Assembly: GCA_945925985.1 (NCBI GenBank)
Contig: CAMELV010000001.1
Location: 248,001-312,000 of the forward strand
Source: Comamonas sp. lk
GTDB lineage: Bacteria; Pseudomonadota; Gammaproteobacteria; Burkholderiales; Burkholderiaceae_C
Direction of reading: 5' to 3'
DNA: 64,000 nucleotides
Part shown: piece by piece, positions 62,020-64,000 of the stretch
Layout of the letters: each line of letters begins with the position of its first letter
Numbering within the stretch: position 1 is the first letter of the stretch
The notes under the pieces: model-generated
Seen by the model: only the letters and a program-made list of their open reading frames with translations
Told to the model about the DNA's origin: nothing
Databases searched by the model: none
Program-made: the position numbers and the translations under genes

Positions 62020-62443
62020 TACCGCCGTTTGGCAACGTGTGCAAGCCAGTTTTGACCGCCAGGGCATGATGCGCCACCTGGGCGCCCGCCTGCTGCAGGC
62101 GGCTCCTGGCCTGTGCGAGGTGGCGCTGCCTTATTCGGACCGTGTGACGCAGCAGCAGGGCAGCTTCCACGGCGGTGCCATGGGTGCGCTGGCTGATATT
62201 GCTGGCGGCTACGCGGCGCTGACCGTGGTACCCGACGACATGGAAGTGAGCACGGTCGAGTACAAAGTCAACTTTCTTGCGGCCTTCCAGGGCGGCGAGT
62301 TGCGCGCCATTGGGCGCGTCGTGAAGGCCGGTCGGCGCATTGTCGTCACCAGTGCCGAAGTCAGGCACCTCGCCGCTGACGGCCAAGAGACGCTGTGCGC
62401 CCTCATGCAGCAAACACTGGTGCCCGTGCCTAAAACCTATTGA
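62006..62443 (+). CDS. PaaI family hotdog thioesterase
   Basis: 145 residues from ATG 62006 (GGAAAGGAG site 6 bp upstream), overlapping the regulator's end by 14 bp. Hotdog-fold features: [23 protein letters not shown] split around the catalytic Asp, and [17 protein letters not shown]. Hydrolyses acyl-CoA thioesters; exact substrate uncertain. Confidence 0.88.
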   Translation: MMPSDTAVWQRVQASFDRQGMMRHLGARLLQAAPGLCEVALPYSDRVTQQQGSFHGGAMGALADIAGGYAALTVVPDDMEVSTVEYKVNFLAAFQGGELRAIGRVVKAGRRIVVTSAEVRHLAADGQETLCALMQQTLVPVPKTY

Positions 62444-62475
62444 TTCCATTGACCGACAGCGCAAGGAGATTGCCC

Positions 62476-63654
62476 ATGAACCTGCCCGGACTTGACTTTC
62501 AACTCGGCGCCGATGTCGACGCCTTGCGAGACGCGGTGCGCGACTTTGCCCGGACCGAAATTGCGCCGCGTGCGGCTGAGATTGACCGCAGCGACCAGTT
62601 CCCCATGGACCTGTGGCCCAAGATGGGCGCCTTGGGGGTACTGGGCATCACGGTCGAGGAAGCGTACGGTGGCGCCAACATGGGCTACCTGGCGCACATG
62701 ATCGCCATGGAAGAAATTTCGCGCGCCAGCGCCTCGGTGGGCCTGAGCTATGGCGCCCACAGCAACCTGTGTGTGAACCAGATCAAGCGCAACGGCACCC
62801 GAGAGCAGCGCCAAAAATACCTGCCAAAGCTCATCAGCGGTGAGCATATTGGCGCATTGGCCATGAGTGAGCCCGGTGCCGGCAGCGACGTTCTCAGTAT
62901 GAAACTCAAGGCCGAGGACAAGGGCGGCTACTACCTGCTCAATGGCAACAAGATGTGGATCACCAACGGGCCAGATGCCGACACGCTGGTGGTGTATGCC
63001 AAAAGCGAGCCCGAGTTGGGTGCGCGCGGGGTCACCGCGTTTTTGATTGAAAAGGGCATGCGGGGCTTTAGCATTGCGCAAAAGCTCGACAAACTCGGCA
63101 TGCGTGGCAGCCACACCGGTGAGCTGGTGTTTCACAACGTCGAGGTGCCTGCGCAAAACATTTTGGGCAATCTGAACGGCGGCGCCAAGGTGTTGATGAG
63201 CGGCCTGGATTACGAGCGCGCGGTGCTGACCGGCGGGCCCATGGGGATCATGCAGTCGGTGATGGACAACGTGGTGCCCTATATTCACGACCGCAAGCAG
63301 TTCGGGCAGAGCATTGGCGAGTTTCAGCTGATCCAGGGTAAGGTGGCCGACATGTACACCGTGTTGCAGGCCGGCCGGGCCTTTGCTTACACCGTGGCCA
63401 AAAACCTCGATCTGCTGGGCAGCGAGCATGTGCGCCAGGTGCGCAAAGACTGTGCCTCGGTGATTCTGTGGTGCGCTGAAAAAGCCACCTGGATGGCGGG
63501 AGAGGGGGTCCAGATCTTTGGCGGCAACGGTTACATCAATGATTACCCGCTCGGACGGCTGTGGCGCGATGCCAAGTTGTACGAAATAGGCGCCGGCACC
63601 AGTGAAATCCGGCGCATGCTGATCGGCCGAGAATTGTTTGCTGAAACGATGTAA
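62476..63654 (+). CDS. liuA: Isovaleryl-CoA dehydrogenase
   Basis: 392 residues from ATG 62476, after a GGAGA site. FAD enzyme oxidising isovaleryl-CoA in leucine breakdown. ACAD signatures [11 protein letters not shown] and [20 protein letters not shown] are present. The catalytic Glu of this subfamily lies in the helix around [15 protein letters not shown] (Glu shifted relative to other ACADs), supporting the assignment. Confidence 0.95.
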   Translation: MNLPGLDFQLGADVDALRDAVRDFARTEIAPRAAEIDRSDQFPMDLWPKMGALGVLGITVEEAYGGANMGYLAHMIAMEEISRASASVGLSYGAHSNLCVNQIKRNGTREQRQKYLPKLISGEHIGALAMSEPGAGSDVLSMKLKAEDKGGYYLLNGNKMWITNGPDADTLVVYAKSEPELGARGVTAFLIEKGMRGFSIAQKLDKLGMRGSHTGELVFHNVEVPAQNILGNLNGGAKVLMSGLDYERAVLTGGPMGIMQSVMDNVVPYIHDRKQFGQSIGEFQLIQGKVADMYTVLQAGRAFAYTVAKNLDLLGSEHVRQVRKDCASVILWCAEKATWMAGEGVQIFGGNGYINDYPLGRLWRDAKLYEIGAGTSEIRRMLIGRELFAETM

Positions 63655-63686
63655 CCCAAATTTGCAGATCGGGAAAATACCAAACC

Positions 63687-64000
63687 ATGAGCTCATCTCT
63701 AGACCACCTGCTAACTAACAACCGTGATTGGGCGGCCCGTATGGAGCGGGAGCGCCCCGGTTTTTTTCGAAAACTGGCGCATCAGCAAAGCCCCAAGTAC
63801 CTGTGGATCGGCTGCTCCGACAGCCGGGTGCCAGCCAACGAAATTACCGGTCTGGACCCCGGGGAGGTCTTTGTGCACCGCAATGTGGCCAATGTGGTGG
63901 TGCATTCCGACCTCAACGCTCTGTCTGTGATCCAGTTCGCGGTTGACCACCTCAAGGTGGCGCACATCATGGTGGTCGGCCATTACGGCTGCGGCGGCGT
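63687..64000 (+). CDS. can: Beta-carbonic anhydrase (3' end cut off)
   Basis: The first 104 residues are visible. Interconverts CO2 and bicarbonate. Zinc ligands Cys in [13 protein letters not shown] and His/Cys in VGHYGCGG are present, with the catalytic Asp-Arg pair in CSDSR. The frame is open at the window end. Confidence 0.95.
   Translation, partial: MSSSLDHLLTNNRDWAARMERERPGFFRKLAHQQSPKYLWIGCSDSRVPANEITGLDPGEVFVHRNVANVVVHSDLNALSVIQFAVDHLKVAHIMVVGHYGCGG

Overview
The window reads as a chromosome segment of a betaproteobacterium of the order Burkholderiales, most likely a Comamonadaceae member related to Rhodoferax or Polaromonas. The evidence is a GC-rich backbone, gene neighbourhoods typical of that group (lolB-ispE-tRNA-Gln-prs-rplY-pth; mutM-mutY-rapZ-recN-nadK-hrcA; corC-lnt-glyQ-glyS-gmhB-plsC) and small GCTAT...ATAGC palindromes of a kind scattered through Comamonadaceae genomes. 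The genus is an inference.

Left backbone (1-25,958): an M16 peptidase pair (the first cut by the window edge), rsmD, coaD, an alpha/beta hydrolase, and a minus-strand peptide/amide ABC importer operon with an amidase and a TPR protein. Then come a YfhL-type ferredoxin, a DUF4124 protein, pth, rplY, prs, tRNA-Gln, ispE, lolB, a TPR protein, mutM, mutY, rapZ, recN, nadK and hrcA.

Genomic island (25,991-49,969, about 24 kb, visibly richer in A+T): it sits inside a host tRNA gene with anticodon CAT (Ile2-type). The host 5' half is at 25,959-25,997 and the 3' half at 49,963-50,007. Put together they form a normal cloverleaf, with the 7-nt anticodon loop CTCATAA as the duplicated core. Just inside the left end the island carries its own CAT tRNA gene, interrupted in the anticodon loop by a 202-nt group I intron closely resembling the Azoarcus pre-tRNA-Ile(CAU) intron. 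The island therefore appears to destroy a probably essential tRNA gene and replace it with an intron-bearing copy whose DNA no longer holds an intact attachment core.

Island cargo, left to right: a trypsin-like protease, a tyrosine integrase, a compact second tyrosine recombinase and three unknown small genes. Next is a minus-strand operon resembling a hybrid type III restriction-modification system (HTH protein, 30-residue ORF, SNF2 helicase, beta-class adenine methyltransferase, Res-like helicase-nuclease, DUF5655/PD-(D/E)XK protein). Further unknown genes follow, then a second module: a tRNA-guanine-transglycosylase-like protein, a 658-residue protein with a possible sliding-clamp-like C-terminus, and a divergent PD-(D/E)XK protein across an operator-rich promoter region. 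A hairpin-rich stretch without a convincing gene, DUF6641 and DUF6876 proteins and an HTH protein close the island. The TGT-like/clamp-like/nuclease module and the intron-protected tRNA replacement are the two features I consider most likely to be new.

Right backbone (50,008-64,000): relics of older mobile DNA (a shortened ParE gene with its antitoxin gene, and an hsdM tail with an in-frame stop). Then corC, lnt, glyQ, glyS, gmhB, plsC, a YgjP-like metallopeptidase, an EamA transporter, an MBL-fold hydrolase, a LiuR-like MerR regulator facing a 24-bp palindrome, a thioesterase, isovaleryl-CoA dehydrogenase and the start of a beta-carbonic anhydrase gene.
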